15,279 bases of DNA from an uncultured Oscillospiraceae bacterium (GTDB lineage: Bacteria > Bacillota > Clostridia > Oscillospirales > Ruminococcaceae): the NCBI GenBank assembly GCA_910587335.1, contig CAJUMG010000009.1, forward strand, positions 31,316 to 46,594, given 5' to 3'. Every line of letters begins with the position of its first letter. The first letter of the stretch is position 1. Under the pieces are notes generated by a model. It was not told where the DNA came from and made no database searches. It saw only the letters and a program-made list of their open reading frames with translations. Below are positions 1 to 7,781 of the stretch, piece by piece. The translations under genes and the position numbers were made by a program.

Positions 1-1917
1 GAGGGACTTTCTTCCTACTCGGAGGAATATCGAAGGAGAATTGACACACTGGCTTCGCAGCTGGAGCAGCTGGGAAGGGATCGGGCGGCGATTCGTTTAG
101 AGCAGATCCGGTCCGAAGCGGCAAAAAAAATTGCCGCCGCCCAACAGGAGCTGGACAAAGGCGCTCAGGCCCAGCAGCAGGAGAATGCCCGACAGGAATT
201 AGAAAAGGCCAAAAGGGACTTGGAAAAGCTGGAGCCTCCCGAATGGTATGTTTTGGACCGGACTGACTACCCGGGGCATCTGGATTTTGGAAATGATGCC
301 GACCGGATCGCAGCGATCGCACGGGTATTTCCTCTATTTTTTCTGCTTGTAGCGGCGTTGGTTTGCCTGACCACTATGACCCGGATGGTAGAGGAGCAGC
401 GTGTTCAGGTTGGAGCTTTAAAGGCGCTGGGATATCGGTCCGGTGCAATTGCAGCGAAATTTCTGATCTATGCGCTGGTGGCAACGGTGACAGGCAGTCT
501 TGCCGGCTTATTGGTGGGTATGCGCTTATTCCCAATGATTATTTATAGCGCCTATGGCATCCTTTATACGATGATCCCTGTTCGAGCGCCATTTAGGCTG
601 GATATTGCTGTATCATCCACACTGGCGGCAGCTGTGACGGTTTTCGCCACGGTTTTGCTTTCCTGCTGGAGGGAACTGGCGGAACAGCCTGCCTCTCTCA
701 TGCGGCCTAAGGCGCCAAAAGCGGGAAAAAGAGTCCTGCTGGAGCGGGTTGGATTTATTTGGAACAGATTTTCCTTCAGCTATAAAGTGACCTTTCGGAA
801 TTTGTTCCGTTATAAAAAAAGAATGCTAATGACGGTGGTGGGAATTGCTGGGTGCAGCGCCCTGATGCTTACCGGATTCGGCTTGTACGACGCGATTCAG
901 GATATCGTCGGCATTCAGTTCGGTCAATTATATCATTATGATTTGACCACTGTGCTGCAAAAGGATTTGTCAGACTCACAGCGGGAAGAGGCAGAATCCC
1001 TGTTATTTTCTCATCCACAGGTAAAAGATTCGCTATATGTCCGGCAGGAGTCGTTTCAATTGAAAGCACCAAGCGGAAAAAGCTATGATATATACTTGTT
1101 TGTACCGGAAAATCCCCAGCGGTTAAGGGACTTTGTCACCCTGCGCACCCGAAAAGGGCATACACCGGTTTCGTTGGAACAAGAGGAGGTGGTCCTTACG
1201 GAAAAGGCGGCCCGTTTCCTTGGGGTTGAAGCGGGAGAACAGGTTACGATAACCGATGCGGACCACCAATCCTATACGGTGACGGTTGGCGCGGTGGCCG
1301 AACAATACACCGGTCACTATCTCTACATGACACCACAGGCGTATGAAAAATATTTCCATCAGCCTGCTGTCTACAATATGGTGCAGTCGATTTTAGAAGC
1401 GCCAGGAGCAGGTGAACAGGATGCAATCTCCCAGAGCCTAACAGCTGCCGGCGGTGTGTTGGCGGTATCTGACACGACAGATCTTAAAAGTCAGTTTGCG
1501 GATATGATCCACAGCATGACCTATGTTATGCTGGTGCTGATTGTCTCTGCCGGCGCACTGGCATTTGTGGTATTGTATAATTTGTCCAACATCAACGCCA
1601 CCGAAAGAATGCGGGAAATCGCAACGATCAAAGTATTGGGCTTTTACGATCGGGAGGTATCGGCGTACCTTTATCGAGAAAATGTCTTTTTAACCTTGCT
1701 TGGCACTTTAACAGGATTGGTCCTTGGAATTTTTTTACATCATTATGTGGTGGTGACCGCGGAAACAGACATTGTGATGTTTGGCCGGACGATCAAATGG
1801 ACGAGTTTTCTCTTTTCCGGCATACTAACGCTGTTTTTTTCGCTGCTGGTCAATTGTGTCATGCATTTTAAACTGAAAAAGATCAGCATGGTAGAGTCGC
1901 TAAAATCTGTTGAGTGA
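1..1917 (+). CDS. FtsX-family ABC transporter permease (5' truncated by the window edge)
   Basis: The frame is open from base 1 to a TGA at 1915-1917, so the start lies outside the window; 638 codons are visible. Codons 1-78 are rich in Q, E, A, K and L in heptad-like order, which suggests an extracytoplasmic coiled coil. A first FtsX-like module of three membrane helices follows (about codons 108-130, 150-174, 199-221). Another helix lies near 273-298, then an extracytoplasmic domain of about 200 residues, then a second FtsX module (about 504-528, 560-588, 600-621). The conserved stretch 'EQRVQVGALKALGY' and its counterpart 'REIATIKVLGF' are the cytoplasmic coupling segments of this family. 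Proteins of this type work with a separate ATPase and move lipids, peptides or lipoproteins, or act mechanically on the envelope. The ATPase gene is not visible and probably lies upstream. The substrate cannot be told. Confidence 0.9.
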   Translation, partial: EGLSSYSEEYRRRIDTLASQLEQLGRDRAAIRLEQIRSEAAKKIAAAQQELDKGAQAQQQENARQELEKAKRDLEKLEPPEWYVLDRTDYPGHLDFGNDADRIAAIARVFPLFFLLVAALVCLTTMTRMVEEQRVQVGALKALGYRSGAIAAKFLIYALVATVTGSLAGLLVGMRLFPMIIYSAYGILYTMIPVRAPFRLDIAVSSTLAAAVTVFATVLLSCWRELAEQPASLMRPKAPKAGKRVLLERVGFIWNRFSFSYKVTFRNLFRYKKRMLMTVVGIAGCSALMLTGFGLYDAIQDIVGIQFGQLYHYDLTTVLQKDLSDSQREEAESLLFSHPQVKDSLYVRQESFQLKAPSGKSYDIYLFVPENPQRLRDFVTLRTRKGHTPVSLEQEEVVLTEKAARFLGVEAGEQVTITDADHQSYTVTVGAVAEQYTGHYLYMTPQAYEKYFHQPAVYNMVQSILEAPGAGEQDAISQSLTAAGGVLAVSDTTDLKSQFADMIHSMTYVMLVLIVSAGALAFVVLYNLSNINATERMREIATIKVLGFYDREVSAYLYRENVFLTLLGTLTGLVLGIFLHHYVVVTAETDIVMFGRTIKWTSFLFSGILTLFFSLLVNCVMHFKLKKISMVESLKSVE

Positions 1918-1990
1918 TGCAATAAAATACCGAAATTTCTGCACTTATTTGACAGTAGGGACATTTTAGGAATAGACGAGGAGGGTTTTT

Positions 1991-2956
1991 ATGAAAAAAT
2001 GGTCGTTTTGGGCGGTCCTTTGTATCGCCGTCTTCGCTTCGCTACTGTCCGGATGCGGTGCGACAAGCTCTGTGGAAAAAAATGGGGACGTTGGGCCCGC
2101 TTATACACCGCAGGAAGCGGCGGAGGATGGAGCGGGGAACATGGATTTTTCTGTGGAGGATGCGGCCTCTCCCATCTCCGGGGTCATGATCCCGGCAGCA
2201 GGATCGGTGGACCGGAAAATTATCTGGCAGGTGGAATTGGAAGCGGAAACGCTGGAGTTTGATCTTTTCCTGTCCAATCTGGAACAGGCGATCCGGGCAT
2301 ATGATGGGTATCTGGAGAATTCCTCGGTCAGCGGCAATGCCATTACCTATTCCTCTAACCGCTATGGTTCATTGACAATCCGAATTCCCAGTGACAAGTT
2401 GGAGGACTTTTTGGGCCAAGTTGGCCAGCTTTGCACAGTCACCCATACAAGCAAATCCTCGGAAGATGTAACCCTTGATTATGTAGATGTAGAAGCCAGG
2501 ATTGCGGCACTGGAGACAGAACAGGAGCGGCTGATGGCTCTGCTGGAGTCGGCGCAGGATCTGGAATCTATCATTCAATTAGAAAGTCGGCTGTCCGAGG
2601 TTCGTTATCAGCTGGAAAGCTACCATTCCGCTAAAAATCGGTATGATAACCGAATCGACTACAGCACCGTTACACTGTCGGTTCGGGAGGTGCAGCGTGT
2701 GACGGTGGTTCCGGATCAGTCGGTTTGGCAGCGCATTGGCGCCGGATGGTCCAATACAATGTACCGGCTAAAAACCGGATTTATCGATTTTTTTGTATGG
2801 TTTGTGGTCAATCTTCCCTATCTGTTGATTTGGGCGGTTTTTGCCGGGATTATCGTTTGGATTAGTCTGCGCAGTGCAAAAAAGCATCGGGAAAAAAGGG
2901 CGCCTGCGAATTTGCAGATTCCTGAAAAGGGGATAGCTGACCCAAAGCAGAAATAG
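1991..2956 (+). CDS. DUF4349 domain lipoprotein
   Basis: A 321-residue protein with a lipoprotein signal peptide: basic MKKW, a hydrophobic core, then lipobox LSGC with the lipidated cysteine at C22. Residues 25-70 are a low-complexity acidic linker. About residues 72-240 match the DUF4349 pattern: a beta-rich start, the phrase 'SSEDVTLDYVDVEARIAAL', a coiled-coil helix (about 168-215) and an end in 'YSTVTLSV'. Residues about 269-291 form a C-terminal membrane helix followed by a basic tail (KKHREKR), so the protein is probably anchored at both ends. The ribosome binding site is GAGGAGGG just before ATG 1991. The gene begins 73 bases after the ABC permease and may share its transcript. The role of DUF4349 is not established; an envelope function beside the transporter is inference. 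Confidence 0.85.
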   Translation: MKKWSFWAVLCIAVFASLLSGCGATSSVEKNGDVGPAYTPQEAAEDGAGNMDFSVEDAASPISGVMIPAAGSVDRKIIWQVELEAETLEFDLFLSNLEQAIRAYDGYLENSSVSGNAITYSSNRYGSLTIRIPSDKLEDFLGQVGQLCTVTHTSKSSEDVTLDYVDVEARIAALETEQERLMALLESAQDLESIIQLESRLSEVRYQLESYHSAKNRYDNRIDYSTVTLSVREVQRVTVVPDQSVWQRIGAGWSNTMYRLKTGFIDFFVWFVVNLPYLLIWAVFAGIIVWISLRSAKKHREKRAPANLQIPEKGIADPKQK

Positions 2957-3015
2957 AAAAGCTCTATATTTATAAAGCCATTCTTTTTAAAGAACAGAGG
3001 CGTTGAAATTATAAT

Positions 3016-3053
3016 GGCCATTGGCACATCTGTGCCCATATGGCCTATTTTTT
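3016..3053 (+). terminator. Rho-independent terminator after the DUF4349 gene
   Basis: GGCCAT (3016-3021) pairs with ATGGCC (3040-3045). Inside it GGCACA (3023-3028) pairs with TGTGCC (3031-3036), with a small bulge between the two stems. Six T residues follow at 3048-3053. It lies 60 bases past the stop codon at 2956. Confidence 0.8.
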
Positions 3054-3096
3054 ATCTCTTACCGTAGACAAATGATAAAAAATAGCGTATATTTAA

Positions 3097-3276
3097 AGGG
3101 AAATCTCAATTACGTTTAAGCGGGTGTTGCTTCATACCTATAGTTTTCAAGCTCCTGAGTTTTACCGGAAAATGGGATATACACAGTTGTTTTGCATTAG
3201 CCCGGCCTTTGCCAGCTATGACCAAATATATTTTGAAAGCACCTTTAATCGTATCTGCGAAAATTTCAGCTTATAG
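3097..3276 (+). pseudogene. C-terminal remnant of a GNAT acetyltransferase
   Basis: Between an in-frame TAA at 3094-3096 and a TAG at 3274-3276 the frame reads about 59 residues. They include 'LLHTYSFQAPEFYRKMGY' (3127-3180) and then an aromatic-rich tail (SYDQIYFESTF). This matches the last beta strands and helix of GNAT acetyltransferases, where a segment such as 'L.TFSFQAPEFYKKLGY' is followed by a strand near the C-terminus. There is no plausible start codon with a ribosome binding site, and the acetyl-CoA-binding half (R/Q-x-x-G-x-G/A) is missing upstream. It is therefore most likely a gene fossil left by a deletion or rearrangement. It belongs to a different GNAT branch from the intact gene at 7015-7605. 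Chance coding is possible but unlikely given the length of the match. Confidence 0.6.
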
Positions 3277-3313
3277 CACAGCTTCACGAACGGTTCCAAA
3301 GAAAAAGGAATAT

Positions 3314-3319
3314 TATAAT
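3314..3319 (+). promoter_or_regulatory. Possible -10 box for the c-di-GMP regulator gene
   Basis: A perfect TATAAT lies 81 bases before ATG 3400, in an AT-rich stretch. No good -35 hexamer is found at 16-18 bases upstream (best candidate around 3291-3297, GGTTCC-like). It is therefore either an activator-dependent promoter or a chance match. Confidence 0.35.
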
Positions 3320-3356
3320 TTATTGGATTTGCGTTTTTGGGGGTGGGAATACAAAA

Positions 3357-3410
3357 ATGAATGGGGACAGAGTAATGCATTCCCGGGGGAAGTGTATCTA
3401 TGAAAAGTGA
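3357..3410 (+). CDS. Possible 17-codon leader ORF overlapping the regulator start
   Basis: An ATG at 3357, preceded at nine bases by the purine-rich GGGGGTGGG (3339-3347), opens a 17-codon frame that ends with TGA at 3408-3410. It overlaps the first 11 bases of the regulator gene in another frame. The regulator's own ribosome binding site (GGGGGAAG, 3385-3392) is only moderate, so ribosomes reading this leader could feed the downstream start by coupling. The peptide has no recognisable feature. Whether it is translated is not known. Confidence 0.25.
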   Translation: MNGDRVMHSRGKCIYEK

Positions 3411-5463
3411 AAGCAAAAAGAAACAAAAAGTCCTGATTGCTGACGATTCAGAGATGAATCGTTCCATTTTGGCAGATATGCTGGGAGAGGATTTTGAAAT
3501 CATCGAAGCGGTAAACGGCAAACAGGCTGTTCAGCTGCTGCAAAAATACAATGTGGAGATTTCCATTCTTCTTTTGGATATTGTCATGCCGGAAATGGAT
3601 GGCTTTGAGGTTTTGGCGCTGATGAATCAGTACCGCTGGATCGAAGATGTGCCGGTTATTATGATTTCGGCAGAGACCTCTCCTTCTTATATTGAGCGGG
3701 CCTATGAACTGGGTGTCACGGATTTTATCAGCCGCCCCTTTGACGAGTTGATCGTACACCGCCGGGTTCTCAATACGATCATGCTGTATGCCAAGCAAAA
3801 AAAGCTGGTAGGCCTTGTATCAGACCAAATTTATGAAAAAGAAAAAAGCAGTAATCTGTTGGTTAATATCCTGAGCCACATCGTTGAGTTCCGAAACGGA
3901 GAAAGCGGACTTCATGTTTTGCATGTTCAAACGATGACCGAGATGCTTTTAAAAAAGCTGATACAGATGACGGATCAATACCGACTGAACGCTTCGGACA
4001 TTTCTCTGATTGGAAAAGCGTCTGCTTTGCATGATATTGGAAAAATTGCTATTCCAGATGAAATACTCAACAAACCCGGCCGTCTGACAAAAGAAGAGTT
4101 TGAGCAGATGAAAACCCATACGGTTGTTGGCGCCTCTATGTTAGAAGCGCTGCCTTTTCATGGGGATGAACCGCTGGTAAAAATAGCTTATCAGATCTGC
4201 CGTTGGCACCATGAGAGGTATGACGGAAAAGGCTATCCAGATGGGTTAAAGGGAGAAGAAATCCCCATTGCCGCCCAGATTGTTTCGCTGGCGGATGTGT
4301 ATGATGCGCTTACCAGCAAACGGGTTTATAAGGATGCGTATTCTCATGAGAAAGCAGTACAAATGATCCTGAATGGCGAATGTGGTGTGTTTAGTCCGAT
4401 TTTGCTTGAGTGCTTGCAGGAAATTGGAGAAAATATACAGACAGAGCTTCAGGTGAATTCCTTAAGCCAGCATAGTCAGAAGGAGATGCACAATGTGACG
4501 GCAGAGATTCTGCGTCACGAGGAACTGGCTGTATCGGAGCGCACATTGCGTTTGCTGGAGCATGAGCGGATCAAATACCAATTTTTTGCTTCTTTATCGC
4601 AGGAAATTCAGTTTGAGTACACAACGCAGCCCCCTATGCTTTCTGTATTCGATTGGGGGTCGCACCAGCTGGGTTTAAATGAGATTATCATGGACCCGGA
4701 GGAGGATGAATCCCTTATTGCGGTAATGGGGAAAGAGAATCTGCACCAGCTGATCGAAAAGCTCAACGGGACGACGCAGGAGGAACCGGTGGTCCAGTTT
4801 GACTGTGAGCTGCAAATCAACGGAGCTTTTCGCTGGAGCAGGATTATTAGCCGTACCATGTGGTTTGGAGATGAGGAGCCCCAGTGTACCGGTGCGATTG
4901 GCAAGGTGGTAGATATCCATGAAGAGCATTTGCGCATGATTGATTTGCAGCACCGGGCCTCACACGATTTGTTGACCGGGTTAATCAACCATACCTATGC
5001 AAAAGAATATATACAACAAAAGCTTAGAGCCTATCCAGACAGTAACTTTGCTCTTGTGATTGTAGATTTGGATCATTTTAAGCAGGCAAACGATAATTAT
5101 GGTCACACGTTTGGTGATCAGGTGCTTCAGTATATGGCCAACAAGCTCAGTCACAGCATTCGCGGAGAGGATATGGCCGCGCGGGTGGGTGGCGACGAGT
5201 TTTTGATCTTTTTAGAATACAAAGTAGACCTAGAAGCGGCAATCCAGCGTATTTTCCGCACGTTAACCGGTGAATTCAACGGATTCCCTATCTCCTTGAG
5301 TATGGGAATTGCTAAGACCGAGGATGGTGAGAGGGAATATGAAGAGCTTTTCCATCGGGCGGATCAGGCGCTTTATGCTGTGAAACGCGGTGGTCGGGGA
5401 AATTATCGATACTACGATGATTCTATTAAAGATACGCTTTCTGCTATCTCATCCATTGACTGA
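3400..5463 (+). CDS. Response regulator with REC, HD-GYP, PAS-like and GGDEF domains (c-di-GMP turnover)
   Basis: A 687-residue cytoplasmic protein. Residues about 9-125 are a receiver domain with acidic pair D15/D16, phosphoacceptor D60 (LLLDIVMP) and switch residue S90; the usual lysine before PF is arginine (R112). Residues about 145-345 are an HD-GYP phosphodiesterase with H211-D212 (ALHDIGK) and the full HHE..DGKGYP motif (270-280), so they should cleave c-di-GMP. Residues about 385-515 look like a PAS fold. Residues about 525-680 are a diguanylate cyclase with intact GGDEF (597-601) and the inhibitory I-site RGED (588-591) five residues ahead. Both opposing activities therefore appear competent, and phosphorylation probably biases the balance. 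ATG 3400 is chosen because its frame closes just upstream (TAA 3373-3375). The gene sits 68 bases before an HPt gene with no terminator between, so they are probably co-transcribed. Confidence 0.93.
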   Translation: MKSESKKKQKVLIADDSEMNRSILADMLGEDFEIIEAVNGKQAVQLLQKYNVEISILLLDIVMPEMDGFEVLALMNQYRWIEDVPVIMISAETSPSYIERAYELGVTDFISRPFDELIVHRRVLNTIMLYAKQKKLVGLVSDQIYEKEKSSNLLVNILSHIVEFRNGESGLHVLHVQTMTEMLLKKLIQMTDQYRLNASDISLIGKASALHDIGKIAIPDEILNKPGRLTKEEFEQMKTHTVVGASMLEALPFHGDEPLVKIAYQICRWHHERYDGKGYPDGLKGEEIPIAAQIVSLADVYDALTSKRVYKDAYSHEKAVQMILNGECGVFSPILLECLQEIGENIQTELQVNSLSQHSQKEMHNVTAEILRHEELAVSERTLRLLEHERIKYQFFASLSQEIQFEYTTQPPMLSVFDWGSHQLGLNEIIMDPEEDESLIAVMGKENLHQLIEKLNGTTQEEPVVQFDCELQINGAFRWSRIISRTMWFGDEEPQCTGAIGKVVDIHEEHLRMIDLQHRASHDLLTGLINHTYAKEYIQQKLRAYPDSNFALVIVDLDHFKQANDNYGHTFGDQVLQYMANKLSHSIRGEDMAARVGGDEFLIFLEYKVDLEAAIQRIFRTLTGEFNGFPISLSMGIAKTEDGEREYEELFHRADQALYAVKRGGRGNYRYYDDSIKDTLSAISSID

Positions 5464-5531
5464 TTTTGTTATTCGAAAAAGGGAGCCTTTGTCCAGCAGG
5501 ATGAGTTTGTTACAGGAAAGGGGAAAAATCA

Positions 5532-5897
5532 ATGACGTTACAAGAATGCTATGAGGCGATAGGCGGTAACTATGAGGATGTATTTGGACGTTTTCGAAAA
5601 GAAAGTCTTATCCGAAAGTTTGTACTTAAGTTTTTAAACGATCCAAGCTTTGATGCGCTTTGCAAAGGGATGGAAAGCAAAAACCAGGAAGAAGCATTCC
5701 GAGCCGCCCACACGATAAAGGGTGTGTGCCAAAATCTTGCATTTGTTCAGTTGTATGAGTCCAGCAAGGATTTAACCGAACAACTTCGCCCCGGACAGGA
5801 TATGGCACAGGTAGACGGCGCGTTGTTCGAGCGCTTGCAAGAGGATTATCGCAGGACGACGGATGCTATCCGGCAGCTGGAGCAGGAAGAAAGCTAA
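5532..5897 (+). CDS. Stand-alone HPt (histidine phosphotransfer) protein
   Basis: A 121-residue, helix-rich soluble protein. The HPt signature 'AAHTIKGVCQNLA' gives phosphoacceptor H60, with K63-G64 following as in the family. The N-terminal segment (about 1-35) and the helix after residue 75 fit the four-helix bundle. No kinase core is present, so it can only relay phosphate. The ribosome binding site is GAAAGGGG ending eight bases before ATG 5532. It follows the REC/HD-GYP/GGDEF gene by 68 bases, so that receiver domain is its obvious partner, either as donor target or as phosphate sink. The cognate hybrid kinase is not in the window. The domain is clear; the pairing is inferred from position. 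Confidence 0.88.
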   Translation: MTLQECYEAIGGNYEDVFGRFRKESLIRKFVLKFLNDPSFDALCKGMESKNQEEAFRAAHTIKGVCQNLAFVQLYESSKDLTEQLRPGQDMAQVDGALFERLQEDYRRTTDAIRQLEQEES

Positions 5898-5902
5898 AAA
5901 TA

Positions 5903-5950
5903 CAAAAAACATCCGAAGCGACAGCCCAAAACCGCTTCGGATGTTTTTTG
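5903..5950. terminator. Bidirectional terminator between the HPt and TauE/SafE genes
   Basis: A perfect 18-bp inverted repeat (5903-5920 with 5933-5950) around a 12-base loop. The arms end in six A on the left and six T on the right, so the RNA hairpin has a U-tract in either direction. It lies just after the HPt stop (5897) and downstream of the convergent minus-strand gene ending at 6036. Confidence 0.92.
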
Positions 5951-6035
5951 TAGGAAGAAATCTGTAACGGATGCCGGTTGGCCCCTATATATGCTATCTT
6001 TCAATTAGGTAAAAGATAACCGCAAAAACGGATTT

Positions 6036-6806
6036 TTATAAAGAAGAAATCGTATCAAAAATCAGCTTAACTACCAAAAGGCCCATGGCAATGAGCAGGA
6101 CTGGACGGATAAATTTTCCGCCGATTTTAATCGCCATACGGGTGCCGATATAATTTCCCAAGATGGAACAGAGCGCAGCCGGAAATCCCAGTAAAAACAG
6201 AACATTTCCGTGATAGATATAGGCAATCAGACTTCCCACGTTAGAAGCAAGATTCACCAGTTTGGCATTGCCGCTGGCATGGATGAGAGAATAGCCCAGC
6301 AATGAGGTGAAAGCCAGCACCATAAAGGTACCGGTGCCAGGGCCGAAAAAACCATCGTAAACACCAATTACAAGGCCGATTGCTGCACTGAGCAGATATA
6401 GTTTCTTCCCGGTAACCTCTTCCTTTTCTTTCTTTCCGATATTCCGATTGAGAATCATAAACACCGCGATAACCGGCAAGAGGATGGTGGTGCAGAACTG
6501 GAGCGCCTGAGGCGAAAGCATAACCACCAGCTGGGCGCCAAACCAAGAACCGATTAAAGACATGGCGGCGCAGAGAAAGCCGGGTTTCCAGCGAATAAAG
6601 CCGCTGCGCCCATAATTAAAGGTCGCGATAGCGGTTCCAAAGCTGTTGCCAAATTTGTTTGTGGCATATGCCATATGGATGGGAACGCCGGCAAACAGAT
6701 AAGCCGGCAGCGTAATAATACCGCCTCCACCTGCTACTGCGTCCATAAATCCACCTAAAAAGACCAGCGGACAGACAATTGCAAAGGTTTGCCAGGTAAG
6801 TTCCAC
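6036..6806 (-). CDS. TauE/SafE (TSUP) family membrane exporter
   Basis: About 256 residues, mostly membrane helices (seven or eight). Two internal repeats are visible. The first has 'GGFMDAVAGGGGIITLPAYL' followed by 'ATNKFGNSFGTAIATF', and the second has 'GVYDGFFGPGTGTFMVLAF' followed by 'ASGNAKLVNLASNVGSLIAY'. This is the hallmark of the TauE/SafE sulfite/organosulfonate exporter family. Members move sulfite, sulfoacetate or related organic anions; the substrate here is unknown. The frame extends to a TTG at 6839, but no ribosome binding site precedes it. GTG at 6804-6806 has GGGGG about eight bases upstream and gives the usual short N-terminus (VELTWQTF), so it is preferred. A strong promoter lies at 6925-6953 and the bidirectional terminator at 5903-5950 is downstream. 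Confidence 0.88.
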   Translation of the reverse strand: MELTWQTFAIVCPLVFLGGFMDAVAGGGGIITLPAYLFAGVPIHMAYATNKFGNSFGTAIATFNYGRSGFIRWKPGFLCAAMSLIGSWFGAQLVVMLSPQALQFCTTILLPVIAVFMILNRNIGKKEKEEVTGKKLYLLSAAIGLVIGVYDGFFGPGTGTFMVLAFTSLLGYSLIHASGNAKLVNLASNVGSLIAYIYHGNVLFLLGFPAALCSILGNYIGTRMAIKIGGKFIRPVLLIAMGLLVVKLIFDTISSL

Positions 6807-6924
6807 CAAAAATACCCCCAAATGCGTCCCGACAGACAATGGGCTTGCAGCTCTGTTTGTAAGGGACTTTTTTGTTTTGATTGTGGATACAAAATTTTGC
6901 CCTTTTATACAAAAAACCGCTTTT

Positions 6925-6953
6925 ATCTTACGTCAAACGCCAGCGATTGTCAA
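6925..6953 (-). promoter_or_regulatory. Sigma-A-type promoter for the TauE/SafE gene
   Basis: On the minus strand a consensus TTGACA (6948-6953) is followed after exactly 17 bases by TAAGAT (6925-6930). The predicted leader is about 110 bases and holds a 10-base palindrome CAAAATTTTG (6890-6899). Confidence 0.7.
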
Positions 6954-7014
6954 TGCAAAAAGCCGGACTTTCTTTTGTGTTTATACGGCAGATCCCGATT
7001 TACTGAACGGGAAA

Positions 7015-7605
7015 CTATATATCCGTTTCTATAAAATGAACAGCAGAATGATTCCAATATTTTTTGTAAATTCTGCTGTCATTTTCATCAAGGTTTAATT
7101 GATACATTCGGAAGGTAACAAGAAAATTTTTCGGTTGCCATTGTTCTTCATAGGAATATTGGTATTTCATCCCCAGCCGCTTCATGACTTCTCCACTTCG
7201 TGGATTCTTCACGTCGTGTGTGGCTGTAATGTAAGGGATCCCGTCCGTTTTCAGCTGCTTAATCACCGCCATTCCGGCTTCGGTAACAATTCCTTTGCGC
7301 CAAAATTCTTTACGCAGCCCATAGCCAAAATCATAGCTATCGCTTGTGGTATCAACGTGGACATATCCAATCGGTTCATCGTCCTTATTTAGACAAATGG
7401 CGTAGTGATAGGGGTGATTTTGACTGTAGCTATTCCCAAAATGCTTTTGGTAAAAGGTTTTTGCCTCTTCGATGGATTTTAGTGGAAACCAGGGCAAAAA
7501 CGTGTTAACCTCTTTATCGCTGAAAATTTTGTACAATGCGTTTAGATCATTTTCTATAAATCGGCGTAATATAAGCCGCTGTGTTTGAAGTGCTAGAGTA
7601 TGCAT
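7015..7605 (-). CDS. GNAT N-acetyltransferase, RimJ/RimL-like
   Basis: A 196-residue acetyltransferase of the Acetyltransf_3 type. It opens with 'LQTQRLILRRFIENDLNALY', the standard start of this branch, followed by 'EPIGYVHVDTTSDSYDFGYGL' (central strand) and 'RKEFWRKGIVTEAGMAVI', the acetyl-CoA pyrophosphate-binding loop and helix. The later 'HDVKNPRSGEVMKRLGMKY' is the C-terminal half of the fold, where N and S are commonly conserved. Relatives acetylate ribosomal protein N-termini or small amines; the substrate is unknown. The start ATG at 7603-7605 has GGAGGAAG immediately upstream. It has its own promoter at 7641-7669. The TauE/SafE gene follows after about 200 bases and has its own promoter, but no clear terminator separates them. 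Confidence 0.88.
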   Translation of the reverse strand: MHTLALQTQRLILRRFIENDLNALYKIFSDKEVNTFLPWFPLKSIEEAKTFYQKHFGNSYSQNHPYHYAICLNKDDEPIGYVHVDTTSDSYDFGYGLRKEFWRKGIVTEAGMAVIKQLKTDGIPYITATHDVKNPRSGEVMKRLGMKYQYSYEEQWQPKNFLVTFRMYQLNLDENDSRIYKKYWNHSAVHFIETDI

Positions 7606-7640
7606 GTCTTCCTCCGAAAAATTTTGGTTGTATTGCGCTC

Positions 7641-7669
7641 ATTCTATCACTGCCCATCCAGAGAGTCAA
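7641..7669 (-). promoter_or_regulatory. Sigma-A-type promoter for the GNAT gene
   Basis: On the minus strand TTGACT (7664-7669), a 17-base spacer, then TAGAAT (7641-7646). It sits about 36 bases before the start codon. Confidence 0.7.
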
Positions 7670-7781
7670 CCGATGATATACAAAAAGGAGCCGGACTCTG
7701 GGCCTTGCAGTCTAAAATAAAGAGACGGCAAGTCTGAATTCCCGATTGCGTTCATAAACTGGCTGTATGGAGGGTCGTTTT

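Noticed and set aside
1949..1978. TTGACA as a -35 box before the DUF4349 gene
   Set aside because: The hexamer is perfect, but no acceptable -10 is found 16-18 bases downstream (ATAGAC or TAGACG at best), so a promoter cannot be supported.
5994..6020. AT-rich inverted repeat TATCTTT/AAAGATA after the exporter gene as a terminator
   Set aside because: The stem is seven A/T-rich pairs with no proper T-run in the needed direction; the strong hairpin at 5903-5950 already serves.
6890..6899. Palindrome CAAAATTTTG in the leader of the exporter gene as an operator
   Set aside because: It is only 10 bases, AT-rich, single-copy and not matched to any regulator in the window; chance is likely.
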